Source of the DNA: Escallonia rubra
Taxonomy: Eukaryota > Streptophyta > Magnoliopsida > Escalloniales > Escalloniaceae
Assembly: GCA_033065855.1 (NCBI GenBank)
Contig: JAVXUO010000408.1
Coordinates: 372,001-436,000, forward strand
Length of the DNA stretch: 64,000 bases
Direction: 5' to 3'
Shown here: positions 22,661 to 34,702 of the stretch, piece by piece
Position numbering within the stretch: position 1 is the first letter of the stretch
Layout of the letters: each line of letters begins with the position of its first letter
The notes under the pieces: model-generated
Told to the model about the DNA's origin: nothing
Database searches by the model: none
What the model saw: the letters and a program-made list of their open reading frames with translations, nothing else
Program-made: the position numbers and the translations under genes

Positions 22661-24872
22661 TTTGGCTTTGTTGGTTGATAATCGTGTATGTTGCTACCGC
22701 TGTTTTATCGGTCTGTTTGTCTGCAATAGTTAACTCTTGCTTCATCTCTTATACGCAAAATTATATATATATACACGTACATAAATCAGTGAAAAAGAAA
22801 TTGGCACGAAGAATATATTTTGGTACTATATCAGTCACGGACGTTGGGTTGGAATATTAAGCTTTTTGTTCAAAGCATGTCTAGAACAAGCATATATAGT
22901 GAAGTACCTGATAACCCTAAGGTTGATTTTCAGGAAGAGCCAAAAGCCAAAGCACAGCTCTCTGACAATGGATTTGTATCCCAGCCGCACATTATTTTTG
23001 TACTATCGATCTACCCACGGTCGGAATAATAATATCGTACGTACAAACTTATTGTAAGCTTCTAATTGGGTTCCTTTCCGGACGAATTGGGTCCTTCTGA
23101 GCTGCATGTGTGTACATAAAAGATGTTGAAAGGTGTATCCTTCAGCAGTGAATAATTAGTCACATCTTCAACGTTTGTGTCGATAACTTTAGGGTGGTGC
23201 TTGTTTGAGCAAATACTGTAAAGCAAGGTTCTCTCTAGCAGCATCCATTACAAGAGCTAGCTCTACTTCACTGCCTTACAACTGGTGTGTACCGCTACTC
23301 TTCAGATTCTAAACATGGCATGCCTCCCCTCTCTCTGGTCGGCCACTCTATATAGCATGCATATCTGAGTCTAACACTATACATCGTTTCTACCAGAAGA
23401 AAGAAGGAAATTGTTGTCGTAGTCTCTTACTTGATTTGCAGGGTACATTTTAAACTTCTATCTTTTGGATGAAATAGCCTTCATATCTGGTTCTTTGCTC
23501 CTGGTTGGGTTCATTGTTTATACCATTCACTGCATAGAAATGCATGAAAAAAAAGAAGTGGAGATTAACACTACTTTTCGAGTCACAATCCATTTCATCC
23601 ATGAAAGTTTTCCTAGGTTCTAGTCCCTAAAGAATATTCTAGATATGAAAAGTAACAACAAAATAAAAAGATAAGTTGCTCATCATAGCTATGATTTTCC
23701 CCTTTCTACGTGGTAAGCATCCACCATCTAGAGGATCATGCAACACAAGAGAGGACATATTGTCGCATTCAGATATGTATGAAATGAACAGGTCTGCTCA
23801 ATGGGACCCCCCTTGTTTCTCATTAGACAAACACATCCTCCTGATTAATAATTTTTCATCCTAATCTAGTGGAGATTTTTTTTTCTTTTACCTATTTTAG
23901 ATATTAAAATACAATTATGAACTTGTACCAGAAGACAGCTCCCATGCACCCCCGTGGAGGCTAACTGGCTTTGATGATTGTTTCCTCTGAATCATTTGTA
24001 ATTTTCGGGCCACTTTCAGATCTGTAAGGCCCGCCACTCACCCGTGAAAGGACTTGGGAAGACCACAGTCATCATTTGTTTAGGTGGAATCCGTTAGAAG
24101 AATTCTGGTAGAGGCCAAAACTAACAAAAGGGAACTCCACTTCTCGCATATATAAGAGGGCATTTGTTCCACCTAAGTGTTTCACACTTTCACTATCACC
24201 GTGGACAAGGATAAGACAAGAAAACTTTTTATTTAACTATTTTTTCCATGCACCCTTCTCGTTGCTTCGTACAGTGTATGAGGAAATTTTTTAACGTCAC
24301 GTTAAATCATTTAACATCATGTTAAATCATTTAACTTGCAGAATATCATAATGAGATGTGAGACCCACAAATTGACAGTGATATTATGAGTAACAATACT
24401 GACATGAATGAATTGAAATAAGTAATGGCACCTTAATTCCAATTTCCACCTAGAGGAGAGACCGAGGGGTTCATATAAAATCGCATGAAGACTCGACCAT
24501 TTTTTTTTTTTGGGGACAACCCAGAAGAGATTTCATTTCAACAAAAGCATATAAGTCATCATCCACGACATGCATAACGTAGTTTACTATAATACTGATC
24601 CTAACTAACTATAAGTCACCATTCCGTTGCTAAGTGATACAAATTTTCCGCCGTAAGAAAAAGTTTGTAAACATGCAAAGGATGTGAACTGATCCCTAAC
24701 ATTTATTGACGCAAATGGAAGTGATTAACTTGTTGAAAGTTTTGGTCTTTAACATTAAGACACTGGAGGCCAAGTCAAGTGGGGCTAAAAATTTGAAACT
24801 CATGACACTTCGAAATGTTCTAAAGACCACCTTCAGCTGACTAAAACTTTCAAAGGAAACATGATCAAAATC

Positions 24873-26015
24873 TTATACAGACATCTCCATCAGCTGAAGC
24901 TGAAGCTGTTGAGTCTCGTTGACTACTTTGTCTTTTGCCCTCTCCTCCTCATTCCTCTTCTTCTGCTTAACGTAAATGCCGTACACATAGGAACAAAACC
25001 CCCACTCGCACAGCAGCGTGGACACCACCTTTGCACCTCCAAACTCATCCCCGTACAACAGGACGCCACCCAACACGTTCATGGCCATCAGCGCCGTCAT
25101 ACAGATCCCGCTCGTCAACGACGTCGTGCAGAAGATCATCCCAGCCGTGCCTAGAAAGCATAGCTGCCATGTGACCACGTTAAACCCTACGGTTAACCAG
25201 TAAGCCCTCGGGCCCAGGTCAAACACCCTTGAACTCTCGTTCCTAATCTCCGAAAACCCTCCGTCCCACGCCATCCCTGTGAAGGCCAACGCCGTCGCCG
25301 CCACCTCCATCACCAGCTGCATTTCCACCACCATCGCGTAACAGTACACCTTCCGGTATATCATCTCCATCAAGGGGAGATACAGCGCGAACAGAAGACC
25401 CGCACCAAGCGTGCAAAAGAACCCGATTAAGTACTTGGTGCGGGTCAGGCCCTGCAGGGTGGTGTTTGAGCCACCACCCTGCAGGCCTAGTAAAACAGAA
25501 CTGAGTGTCAGGAGGACGACGCAATTGAGATTAGAAAAAGTGGTTTTCTGTTTAACAATTATAACAGAGAGGATAAGATTGAAGGCGAGTTGGGAGGAAA
25601 GGAGGAGAGAAGAGGTTGAAACAGGGAGATAAGAATTTCCCCAAGAGAAGAGGAGGTTGTTGATGCCTAACAAGAAGCCTACCATCACGGAGAGGAGGAG
25701 GATCTTAGGAGTGAATCGAGAGAAGGGCTTCCTTTGGGTGCATTTGAAGAGGTGGTAAGGGAGGTAAATGGGGAGGAGGAGGAGAGGAAAACCCGCAGAT
25801 TGGACCCATGTAGAGACCCATCTACTGGAACCCTTGTGGTTGAAATAAAATTTGGAGAGGAGACTGGAAGACACTGAACCTAAGAAGAGACACATGTAGT
25901 TGAGCCCTATAAGGATCATGTAACGTTTGTCGCCCACAGATGCTGCTGCTGGCGGTGCTGGTGCTGGTGCTGGTGAGGAGGTGGATTGGGGTGGTAGTGA
26001 AACTGAAACCTCCAT
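24873..26015 (-). CDS. Purine permease (PUP family), intact single-exon gene
   Basis: This encodes 380 residues, the usual length for plant purine permeases, which belong to the drug/metabolite transporter superfamily and move adenine-type bases, cytokinins and related compounds across membranes. The ATG at 26015-26013 is the start; the TTG just before it is not. After a Pro/Ala-rich N-terminus (residues 1-28) about ten hydrophobic segments follow. Family stretches include FYFNHKGSSRWVSTWVQSAG, the PIYLPYHLF region, LGINNLLFSWGNSYLPVSTS, SSQLAFNLILSVIIVKQK, the LPLMEMIYRKV loop and WGFCSYVYGIYVKQKK at the C-terminus. The frame is open with no disruption, unlike the two sister copies. The C-terminal tail is charged and Gln-rich. 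Substrate specificity cannot be read from the sequence. No intron is needed. Confidence 0.93.
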   Translation of the reverse strand: MEVSVSLPPQSTSSPAPAPAPPAAASVGDKRYMILIGLNYMCLFLGSVSSSLLSKFYFNHKGSSRWVSTWVQSAGFPLLLLPIYLPYHLFKCTQRKPFSRFTPKILLLSVMVGFLLGINNLLFSWGNSYLPVSTSSLLLSSQLAFNLILSVIIVKQKTTFSNLNCVVLLTLSSVLLGLQGGGSNTTLQGLTRTKYLIGFFCTLGAGLLFALYLPLMEMIYRKVYCYAMVVEMQLVMEVAATALAFTGMAWDGGFSEIRNESSRVFDLGPRAYWLTVGFNVVTWQLCFLGTAGMIFCTTSLTSGICMTALMAMNVLGGVLLYGDEFGGAKVVSTLLCEWGFCSYVYGIYVKQKKRNEEERAKDKVVNETQQLQLQLMEMSV

Positions 26016-26990
26016 CAAGTTAAAGTGGGGGTGGGGGGGTTGTTGAAGGGGCAGAGGCTAAGTATAATGGATGGTGCTAATCTGCATTTAATGTGATTGA
26101 GGGCGGAGGAGGGGTTTTAGATTGGGTTTAATAAAATGGTGGGGTCCGGTAACCTCTTTTGGCAAATTGGAGAGGTCACCTGAAGATCCAATGATTGCGA
26201 ACAATCTTAAAAAACTTGAAAGTGTTTTGTGGGTTCAGTGCTGATAGATGGACAGATGTTCATGAGCACAGCATGCACACACTTGATGAGAGTAGAGTGC
26301 GCACAGTGAGGATGAATGAATGGATTGATGATCAAAGGGAAGATGTAGTGAGATGTGAGTTAAAAGTTAATGAATGAAGCTCATTAATATGGACCGCCCT
26401 CGGTCTACAGTCCACACTATATATTCCGAGAGAAAGATGAATTAGGAAAGAGAGAGAGAGAAGAAAAGAGAGAAAAAAGTTGACATGTTGGAACAATGGC
26501 GTTTGGTTGGATTTGGGGTTAAGAGGAAGAGGGAGAGGGTACAGATGGAGAGTAGCTTTATGGTCTGAAACGGCTGCATGCATTGACTGTTTGGCTGGCT
26601 CCTCATTGACTGCATCGACGTCTTATACTGCTTGCTACGACCTCTTCACTTTCAATGTCCACCTCGGCTTTCATGGTGACGTGGGTATGGCCACGGGCTT
26701 GGTGTCATGGCCTTGGGCCTTGGGCCTCGGGTTTGGCGTGGACAGATGTCCTGTTCTGTTGCAGTTGGTCTGACGTGGAGGGCAGTTGTCTCGTCACTAG
26801 ATTATATTGAATTTGTTTGGTTTTATCTGGTTGCTTCGGTTCTTTACGGGAAAAAAACAAAGAAACGAAGATAAAGAGATCAAAAAAGAAAAGAGTAGCA
26901 GTTCTTCTTAGTTTTCTTTAGTTTAATATGTTGTCAATTTATCTTACTTTACACGGTGTTACATATCGATGAGATTATCATCCGTTTTTT
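26016..26990 (-). promoter_or_regulatory. Upstream region of the intact PUP gene
   Basis: This region is conserved with 34703-35690 upstream of the pseudogene copy. On the minus strand a TATA-like ATATATAG occurs at about 26409-26418, roughly 400 bp before the ATG. A purine-rich 'gagagagagag' tract lies at 26450-26475 (CT-rich on the coding strand). No transcription start can be assigned from sequence alone. Confidence 0.35.
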
Positions 26991-28850
26991 GCTTCGTATA
27001 TTTTACTACTTTTGGTTTACCGTTCTGTGTCTGCCCGTAATAATTAATCATTGCTTCATCTACTATATATTGATATGATAAAATGTGTATGTATGTATAC
27101 ATGCATGATATATAGCTAGGTAAAAATGAGTGAAAGAGATATTGGTACAAAGCATATATTTTGGTATGAATTTTTTTTTGCTGCTACCCAGGTTTATAGG
27201 AAGATTCTTACAACCCTTTATATAGTGTCAATTAATAGTCGTAAAATGTTTTCAGTGATTTTTTTCAGTGACATTAAAAGGGTGTCGTTGAAAGTGATGT
27301 TAGAAAAGTCACTTAAAACATTCGGTAACTATTAGTTATCGTTATACCAAAGATTGTCGAAACTGGGTAATAGCAAAAACATTTCCTTTTAGTATTATAT
27401 GAGTCACGGATGTTGGGTTGGAACATTAAGCCTTTTTTTCAAAGCATGTCTAAAACAAACATAGTGAAGTACTTAATAACCCTAAGGTTGATTTCAGGAA
27501 GAACAAAAAATCAAAGCAAAACTCTCTGACAACGGATTCGTCTCCCCAGCCGCACAATTAGTTTTGTGGTATCAATCCACCCTCGATTGGAATACTGTCA
27601 TGCTAGTTTTGTGGTATCAATCCACCCTCGGTTGGAATAATGTCATGCCAGCATGTGCATGCATAAAAGATGTCGAAAGGTGTATCCTTTAGCAGTGAAT
27701 AATTAGTACGTATCTTCAACGTTTGCCGATAACTCAAAAGTGTCTTTAGGGAGGTGCAAATACCGTAAAACTGATACCGTAAAGCAAGGTTCTCTCTAAC
27801 ATCACGCATTATTAGAGTTCTACTTCACTGCCTTACATCTGGTACCGCTACACGTACTCTTCAGATTCTAAATGCAGGCTCCCTATCTCTCCATCCCTCT
27901 CTCTCTTGTCGGCCACTCTAAATAACATGCAAATGAGTGAGTCTAACGCTATACATGGTTTCTACTAGAAGAAAGAAAGAAATTGTTGTCGTAATCTCTT
28001 ACTTGATTTGCAGATGTTATGATACTAGTGCGCCCTAGCTTTGGTTAATGAAATTATGTTGGTTGTTTTGGCACACTATCAAGATTCTTAATGCAACAAC
28101 TAATGTACAACGATCTAGCGATTACTAGATCTGAAAGTTCGACGTAGACTACCTTACTCTTATAAAGTGTTTGTCACAATGGGACAACTTAAAGAGATGA
28201 CCCCATGTCTTCCAGGTCACAATGAGATTTTATGTCGTAGATTTGTTTGCATTTTAAACTTCTATCTTCTGGATGAATTACTCTGTCATATCTGGTTGGA
28301 ATGTTTGGATAAGCAATACGTATAGTTTCTCCTTGCTCCCAGTAGGGTTGATTGTTTATTCACTGCATAGGAATGCATGAACCCAAAAAAAAAGGTGGAG
28401 AGTACACTACTTTTTATGTGAGAATCCATTTCATCCATCAAAATTTTCCCAAGTTCTAGTCCCTAAAGATTACTCCAGATATGACAACTACAACAAAATA
28501 AAAAGACACATTTCTACCGGTAAGTATCCACTATATAGAGGATCATGCGACCCCTTGTCTCTCATTGGAGAACACCTCTTTCTGATTAATAATTTTTTAT
28601 CCTAATCTAGTGGAGATTTCTTTTTGCCGTCTTCTACCTCTTTTAGATATTAAAATACAATTATGAAATTGTACTAGAAGACAGCTCCCATGCACACCCA
28701 TGGAGGCTAACTGGCTCTGATGATTGTTACCTTTGGATCAATTGTAATTTTCGGGCAACTTTCATATCTGTTTGGTCCGCCACTTACCCTTAAAAGGACT
28801 TGGGAAGGCCATAGCCAACAAAATCATGTAAAGGAATTCTCGAAAAAGAA

Positions 28851-28990
28851 CATGAGATACGCAAACAGAGCAATCACATTCCTTGTAAGAGCCTAGCTCG
28901 GTCATCATTTGTTTCATTAACATGAGATTCGCAAACAAAGCAATCACATTCCTTGTAAGAGCCTAGCTCGGTCATCAGTTGTTTCATTTG
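28851..28990 (+). repeat. 70-bp tandem duplication in unit B
   Basis: CATGAGATACGCAAACAGAG at 28851 and CATGAGATTCGCAAACAAAG at 28921 start two copies of a 70-bp segment. Unit C has one copy (43141 onward) and unit A none, so this is a small unit-specific expansion. Confidence 0.8.
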
Positions 28991-29559
28991 CATGGGTGGA
29001 ATCCGTCAGAAGAGTTCTGGTAGAGGGAAGAGGCCAAAACTAACAAAAGGGAACTCCACTTTTCGCATATATAAGAGGGCATTTGTTCTAGCTAGGTTCA
29101 CACTTTCACTATATATCATCATGGAGAAGGACAAGACAAGAAGACTTTTTATTTAACTATTTTCTCGATAATAGCTTCCTCGTTGCAATATATGAGGAAA
29201 ATGTTTACATCATGTTAAATCATTCAATTTCCAAAATATTTTAACCAAAATATTTTAATGAGAGGTGAGGTCTAGCTAGAACCATAGTAATATGAGTATG
29301 AATACAACCCGTATACATTGAAATAAGTAATGGCACCTTCATGCCTATTTCCTACTTCGAGGAGAGACTGAGTGGTTCGTATAAAATCCATGAAGACTAA
29401 TGTTTTTCGAAAAAACCAGAAGAGATCTTATTTCAACAAAAGCTTATAAGTGATCATCATCGACGACCTGTATAGCATAGTCTACTAAATGGAGTTGGTT
29501 AGATCTGATCTCACTTTACAAGACTAATAAGTTAAATTATAGAAAAATGAACAACTTGG

Positions 29560-30960
29560 TGACCAATTGTCGTAGTGATCTAGTGTCTTGGTTGCCATGG
29601 TCTTTTGGCCAAGGTCTTCAAATACTCTTCCTCAAGTTGGAGTATGAAGATTAGAAATGCCCAAGTTGGATTTTAGAAATTGAAACCGGTCACGACAAGA
29701 GATTTTGTAGAGTAATGCCTGTTGGAACTTTTCACGAACAACATGACAATCCATTTCGATATGCTTGGTCTTCGTGAAAGACTGGGTTGACAATTATACG
29801 AAGAGCAGCTTGATTGTTGCAACAAAGTGGATAAGGAGTTGACGGAGAAACACTAAGATCACGAAATAATTTAAAATAGGATTACTGTGTGAGCTCGCAA
29901 GTGGCAACAACCGTGGCATGATACTCAACCTCGGTAAAAGAGCATGATACTGTATTTTGTTTCTTTGTCTTCCACGGTATACGGCTAGGACCAAGAAAGA
30001 TATAAAAATCAGCTGTAGAACGATGAGTGATGTGACAACTAGCCTAGTCTGAATCGCAACAAGGTCTAAGAGAAAGATTAGAAGCAGATGAGAAATAGAG
30101 ACCTTGACTAGGAGTAGCTTCTAAATCCGTAAGAGGTGATAAGCTGCATCCAAATGTGGTTAACATGGCTCATGCCTAAACTGCCTTAAGGATGTTAAGA
30201 TAAATAAAGTGGCTAACCATACCTCGCATAAGAAGTGGGGTTTGATAGTAGATCTCCATTCAAGTAAGGTAGTTTCACGTTTTGTTCCATTGCAAATTCA
30301 GCAGAACGAGAGCCAGTCGTACCATAAATGCTAAAATATCAAGAATTTATTGCCTTTGCAAAATAGCAAGACCTTGGTGAGACTGCCACCTCTGTTCCAA
30401 GAAAAACATTTCTAAGGACCAGGTCCTTAATATGGAACCGGCAATAAAGAAGGTCTTCGAGTTCCCGAATTGGCAAAGAAGATTGATCTCGTAATCACAA
30501 TGTCATCAACATAGACAAGAATAAGCACAGAGGTCTTTTGACGAATTAAGAAAAAATGGATGGTCCACTTGCGATTGAGAATATCCATATTCAAGAGCAT
30601 TTAAAAACTCAGAAAACCAATTGCGAGGTGCTTGTTTGAGCCCTTACGAGGATTTATGCAACCGACAAACAAAGGACTCTCCCTTGCATGCAATGATATT
30701 CAGGAAGGATGGCCATATACATTATTCACTTAAATAACCATGAAGGATGGCATTGCTTGTCTAACTAATGTAAAGGCCATCCACGAGCAGTAGCAAAGGC
30801 CAGAAGAACGCGATGTAACAAGTTTTGCCACTGGGGCAAAGGTATAGGATGATAATCAATTCTTTCAATTTGAGTACATCCCTTGGTAGCAAGACGTGCT
30901 TTGCTACGTTCAATGGAACCATCTAATTGACGTTAATCTTATGCACCCATCTAGAGACCT
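29560..30960 (-). pseudogene. Ty1/Copia pol remnant (RT to RNase H)
   Basis: Reading from 30960 down the minus strand: an RT start with DGSIERSKARLATKGCTQ and IDYHPIPL, an RT core RLHKS then [20 protein letters not shown] (about 30580-30680), a LVLVYVDD-like stretch (about 30500), and RNase H with a PWKTKKQNTVS..FTEVEYHA stretch and THIE-like KTKHIEMDCHVVREKF (about 29720-29770). Frames shift and stops are frequent. Similar sequence is absent from unit A at the equivalent place. Confidence 0.8.
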
Positions 30961-31670
30961 AACCCGGCCTAGCCACGAAAGACCACCTTCTGCCCACTCA
31001 CTGCACATCACATAAGCACATACACACACCGGCAACACACAATCACATAGATTGCCTATCACACGGTCTAGCACTACCTTGATCAAATCGTAATGAAGAA
31101 CTACATCTTTGGGCTTTGATTACGAAGATACTGTAATTACCAATTCGTACGCATAGATTTGAGATCCCTGATCTCTGAAACCAACACACCGACCCATGGT
31201 CTGTAATTCTTCAGTCACTCTTCATCTATCTCTACTGGTTGTGGTGATGGGTTGTTTAGACCCGCGGGCGGGGGGGGGGGGGGGGGGGTGGTTGGGTTAT
31301 GGAGTTATGCTTGGGCTGGCCGGCACTAGGGTGGAGGTTGAGGCCTGAGGGAGGCAGAAGGTGGAGGGTGGAGGTAATTTTATTTTCTACTGAGCCTACT
31401 AGCGTCTTTTTCTTAATTCTATCAATTTTATGAACCGAAAACAAAAAAGTGTAATTTAATGTAATTTCAATGGTTAATAGGAGTAGAGCGTATTTTCGAA
31501 TAAATCTCAGAAATGCTGTGTATATTAACCCAAGTACCATGCTACATAAGATATGTCGTAGGTATTTTCGGATAAATATTTCTTACAGCTACTATACTAC
31601 ATAAGATATGGTCATTATAAATGTTGTATAGCAGAAGTGCACAAGTGAAAAATAGATTTTATGATATTTT
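30961..31670. repeat. Non-coding segment shared with 56270-57140
   Basis: The segment resembles 56330-57140 in unit C ('ctgcacatca', 'gatttgagatccctgatctct', 'gaggcagaaggtggag'). It includes a 19-bp G run at 31270-31288. It is absent from unit A, so it arrived in the ancestor of units B and C together with the Copia remnant, perhaps as its flank or LTR. Confidence 0.6.
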
Positions 31671-32083
31671 TCAATAGAAGTGCTGATCTTAACTAAGTAT
31701 AATCCCATTCTGTTGCTAAGTAATACACATTTTGCACCGTAAGAAAAACTTCGTAAATGTGCAAAGGATATGAACTGATCCCTAACATTTTGCCCATCTA
31801 TACTTGCCATAACGAAGGTGTTGTGTGTATCACTCACCATTTATTGACGCATCAAATGGAAGTTATTAACTTGTTGAATGTTTTGATCTTTAAAGTTAAG
31901 ACATTGGAGGCCAAGTCAAGTGCGGCCAGCATATATTGCTAAAAATCTGAAACTCATGACACTTCAAAAAGCTATAAAGACCACCTTCATATCTATACTA
32001 CTGACTAAAACTTTCGAAGGAAACATGAGCAAAATCTCATAAAGATATCTCCATCAGCCGAAGCTGTTGACTACTTTATATTT

Positions 32084-32327
32084 TTTTGGTACAAAAAAGT
32101 GTGATTAGGTTTTTCACACCTTCGAGCCGGGTAGGACCACATGAGCGGCAAAGCTCTCCCTACCAAGTTTTAACACAACTGCATTCCCAGGACTCGAAAT
32201 CGAGACCTCTGGTTAAGTGAGGACAACCCCTTACCAGCTGATCTAGCTGCATTTCCAGAGGGTTCGAAATCGAGATTTCTGATTAAGTGAGGACAACCCC
32301 TTACTAGCTTACCTTCGCGCTTGGTGG
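32084..32327 (-). mobile_element. tRNA-derived SINE with duplicated head, next to the PUP pseudogene
   Basis: A perfect 19-bp target duplication, TGTTGACTACTTTATATTT, lies at 32065-32083 and 32328-32346. On the minus strand the element begins with a pol III promoter-like tRNA head ('aactggtaaggggttgtcc' box A region and a 'ttcgaaccc'-type box B), ends in a T-rich tract on the plus side (A-rich 3' tail), and matches the SINE at 36532-36736. The head segment occurs twice (32170-32245 and 32246-32310). Confidence 0.85.
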
Positions 32328-32338
32328 TGTTGACTACT

Positions 32339-34702
32339 TTATATTTGCCCTCTCCTCCTTATTCCTCTTCTGTTGATTAAAGTAGATGCTGTACACATAG
32401 GAAAAAAAACCCCACCCGCACAGTAGTGTGGACACCAAATCCCCTTTACACCTCCAAACTCATCCCCGTTCATCAGGACGCTAACCAACACGTCCATGGC
32501 CATCAGCGCCGTCATATAGATCCTGCTTGTCATCGACGTCGTCCTGCAAAAGATCATCCAGCCGTGCCCAGGAAGAATAGCTACCATGTAACCACGTTAA
32601 ACTACGGTTAACCGGTAAGCCCTCGGGCCTAGTTCAAACACCCTCGAACTCTCGTTCAAGGGATGACCTACGTGGGAACTAGGGGGGGCTAGTGCATCCC
32701 CTGGAATTTTGACAAAAAAAAAAAAAAAAAAATTTTTGGGAAATTGCACCCCATTTCTCGTGACCCCGTTCCCCGAGACCCCGTCCGCTCTGCCTCTCAG
32801 TCTCTCACCTCTGTCTGTCTGTCTCTCTCTTCGTGACCGCCGACCGGTGACTACACTCCGACCGTGAGTCCGTGACAACAGCGACGGCCACTGCCCGAGT
32901 GCCCGAGCACGAGCTGTGACCAGATCTGAATGTCGGATCGTTTCTCGAGCTGCACCTGTGCCACTGACAGTGACCGGCGACGCCGCGACGACCAAGTTGC
33001 CAACGGCTGTGCAGCTGCAGCCTGCAGGTGACGCCGTGACTGACCGACATGCGATAGCGGTCGATCACCGGCGAGCTTCTCTCATTCTCTGCTCTCTCTG
33101 CTGACTGCTGTTACTTCCCATCTTGAGGTAAGCTGCTTCTTTATCTTGAAATTGTAGTTTAATTTCTTGAAATTATCGTTTAATTTCAGTAATTGATTAT
33201 ATAGAAAATTAAAAAATATGTTTGTTTAATTTGCTTGTTAATTCTTAATTGGTAAGCAGAAATTATGCATTGATTATATATATTTATGTTCCCTAATAAA
33301 AATGCTAAACCAAATAATGAATTATGCCTTGATTATATATATTGCAGAAATTATTGGTGATTTGGTAGAAGTTGGAACACCTTAATTATTTGGTTAATTT
33401 GCTTTACTAATTCTTAATTGGCTAATTGCTTTTCTAATTCATAAATTAGTGCATAGATAGTTTATAATTGTGCTGAAATGTGTCGTTGAGCTTGAGTTTG
33501 TTTGGCTATTTAATTTTAAAATTGAAAAGTTGAAAGTGTACTGTTTTGTTGGAAATTGATGTTGTGTTAAGATTGGGAGGTGGAGCTTGAGCTCGGGAGC
33601 GGAGGTTGATCTTGAAATGTGATTTAGTTTTAAAATTGGGAGTTTGATATTGAGCTTGAAATGTACAGTTATTTAACTACGTGAATTTGTGTTGAGAACT
33701 GAGATTTTGAAATTTTTTTCCAATGTGCGTGTGTATGTGTGTTTTTTTTTTTCAGAATGAAAAAGTTTTTTAGAAAGAAAGAAAAATTGGCAGAATCCTC
33801 GCAGTCTAATCAAGATAGTATTATTTTACTAACAAAAAATTTTGGCTATTATTTTATTAACAAAATTGTTTTGATGAATTTGATATAATTTTTGAACCCC
33901 TGAAAAAAAATCCTGATTCCGCCCCTGCTCTCGTTCTTCATCTCTGAAAACCATCCGTCCCAAGCCATCCCTACGAAGGCCAAAGCCGTCGTCGCCACCT
34001 CCATCACACATTGCATTTCCACCATCATCGCGTAACAGTGCACCTTCCTGTATATCATCTCCATCAAGGGGAGATAAAGCGCGAACAGAAGACCGCACCA
34101 ATCATGCAAAAGAACCCGATTAGGTACTTGGTGCGGGTCAGGCCCTGTAGGGTGGTGCTTGAGCCACCATCGTGCAAGCCTAGCAAAATGGAACTGGGTG
34201 TCAGAAGGATGACACAGTTGAGATTAGAAAAAGTGATTTTCTGTTTAACAATAATAACGGAGAGGAAAAGATTGAAGGCGAGTTGGGAGGAAAGGAGGAG
34301 AGAAGAGGTTGAAACAAGGAGATAGGAATTTCCCCAAAAGAAAAGGAGGTTTTTGATGCCTAACAAGAAGCCTACCGTCACAGAGAGTAGGAGGATCTTA
34401 GGAGTGAATGGAGAGAAGGGTTTTCTTTGGGTGCATTTAAAGAGGTGGTAAGGGAGGTAAATAGGGCAGAGGAGGAGAGGAAAGCCCACAGATTGGACCC
34501 ATGTAGAGACCTGCCTGCAGGAACCCGTGTGGTTGAAATAAAATTTGGAGAACAGACTGGAAGACACAGAACCTAAGAAGAGACGCATGTAGTTGAGCCC
34601 TATAAGGATCATGTAACTTCTGTCGCCCATAGCTGCTGCTGGTGGTGGTGCTGGTGCTGATGGGGTGGTGGATTGGAGTGGTAGTGAAACTGAAACCTCC
34701 AT
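32339..34702 (-). pseudogene. PUP pseudogene, interrupted by a hAT element
   Basis: The ATG at 34702 opens a frame nearly identical in layout to the intact PUP gene up to about residue 200. A 1-base deletion at about 34093 then shifts it, and the match continues in another frame (LLFALYLPLMEMIYRKV) to about 33936. A 1,271-bp hAT element follows, after which the rest resumes at 32656 (SSRVFELGPRAYRLTV). Two further small deletions (near 32612 and 32565) break the C-terminal part. The last codons abut the SINE. Several independent lesions show the copy is dead. Confidence 0.92.
32657..33927. mobile_element. hAT-like element inside the PUP pseudogene, 1,271 bp
   Basis: 8-bp target duplication CTCTCGTT at 32649-32656 and 33928-33935. 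The ends are CAAGGGATGACCTACGTGGG and, reversed, CAGGGGCGGAATCAGG, imperfect versions of one terminus. The same 8 bp occurs once at the matching codon in the intact PUP gene (25234-25241) and in the third copy (63859-63866), which are natural empty sites. The left half is GC-rich and the right half AT-rich with polyA/T tracts; no transposase is present. Confidence 0.85.

Larger units (their letters stand above)
22661..26990 (-). repeat. Duplicated unit A with the intact PUP gene
   Basis: This block is similar along its length to unit B (about 26991-35695) and in part to unit C (42013 onward). It comprises a conserved non-coding 3' flank (22661-24870), the PUP gene, and about 970 bp of conserved upstream sequence. 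It lacks the Copia remnant, hAT element and SINE seen in unit B, so it shows the empty state for these insertions. Confidence 0.8.

Noticed and set aside
26016-26018. Upstream start codon of the PUP gene (codon 0)
   Set aside because: It is TTG; the ATG at 26015 is the first methionine and matches the pseudogene copy's ATG at 34702.
32597-33104. 132- and 87-codon frames near the PUP pseudogene
   Set aside because: They run from PUP codons into the GC-rich left arm of the hAT element; chimeric and not conserved.
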